NCBI RefSeq assembly: GCF_013141725.1
Contig: NZ_WHNZ01000086.1
Span: 124,001-188,000 of the forward strand
DNA: 64,000 nucleotides
Origin: Paenibacillus planticolens
GTDB lineage: Bacteria > Bacillota > Bacilli > Paenibacillales > NBRC-103111
Reading direction: 5' to 3'
The position numbers and the translations under genes were made by a program. Position 1 is the stretch's first letter, and each line of letters opens with the position of its first letter. Of this stretch, positions 63,858-64,000 are shown piece after piece. The notes under the pieces are model-generated. The model made no database searches. It worked only from the letters and a program-made list of their open reading frames with translations, and had not been told where the DNA came from.

Positions 63858-64000
63858 GCGATCTCTCCTTCCTACATGGCTGTAACGATACCATTCATTT
63901 GTTACACCAGTATGACAGAATCTTAATTTACTATTCAAGGTGGACTAGTTTGTTGAATTACATACTTCGTCACATTGCTGTAACGTTGCTCTTTTACAAT

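Overview
The window looks like the chromosome of a Paenibacillus-type Firmicute (inference from gene content; no rRNA or housekeeping marker is present). Pointers are strong AGGAGG-type ribosome sites with frequent GTG/TTG starts, three giant secreted proteins ending in S-layer homology (SLH) triads, LplB/YtcP-type sugar permeases with large lipoprotein binding proteins, YesM/YesN-type two-component pairs and many AraC regulators. No tRNA, rRNA or CRISPR array was seen.

Layout. 1-2.1 kb: the 3' part of a membrane-anchored AraC regulator, then a decayed short-chain dehydrogenase. 2.1-5.1 kb: a prophage-like scrap with an N-terminally truncated cytosine-C5 methyltransferase, three small phage-type genes and a broken homing-endonuclease-like gene. 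5.3-7.1 kb: a sigma factor of the SigX5/TIGR02960 type, a remnant of an SRPBCC/AHSA1 gene and a VOC protein. 7.4-30.2 kb: a cell-surface region with three SLH proteins: an alginate-lyase-like (PL7) protein, a PHP metallohydrolase with OB-fold-like domains, and a double six-repeat NHL propeller. Between them lie a WG-repeat membrane protein, a HupE/UreJ-type membrane protein, a purine-nucleoside-phosphorylase-like protein and a MalT-like LuxR regulator.

30.3-54.8 kb is the metabolic core: two glycan uptake modules with the same plan. Each starts with an (alpha/alpha)6-type enzyme gene on the minus strand, divergent from an AraC regulator, followed by two permeases, a solute-binding lipoprotein and a histidine kinase/response regulator pair. 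Module A (30.3-40.3 kb) has a glutaminase-A/DUF4965-like enzyme. Module B (40.4-54.8 kb) has a GH63/MGH1-like enzyme and extends into an FAD-dependent oxidoreductase and an SGNH hydrolase, both without signal peptides. No ATPase gene is present, so the importers presumably share an MsmX-type ATPase encoded elsewhere. Together these suggest sensing and importing an oligosaccharide and processing it in the cytoplasm; the substrates cannot be read from the sequence.

54.9-64 kb is mixed: a DUF4846 lipoprotein, VOC protein, VanZ-like protein, SDR, GNAT acetyltransferase, Old Yellow Enzyme, a copper-amine-oxidase-N/beta-propeller gene split by one in-frame stop, and an OmpR-type response regulator with its histidine kinase. 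Remnants of SDR, SRPBCC and LysR genes show that small accessory genes have turned over repeatedly here.
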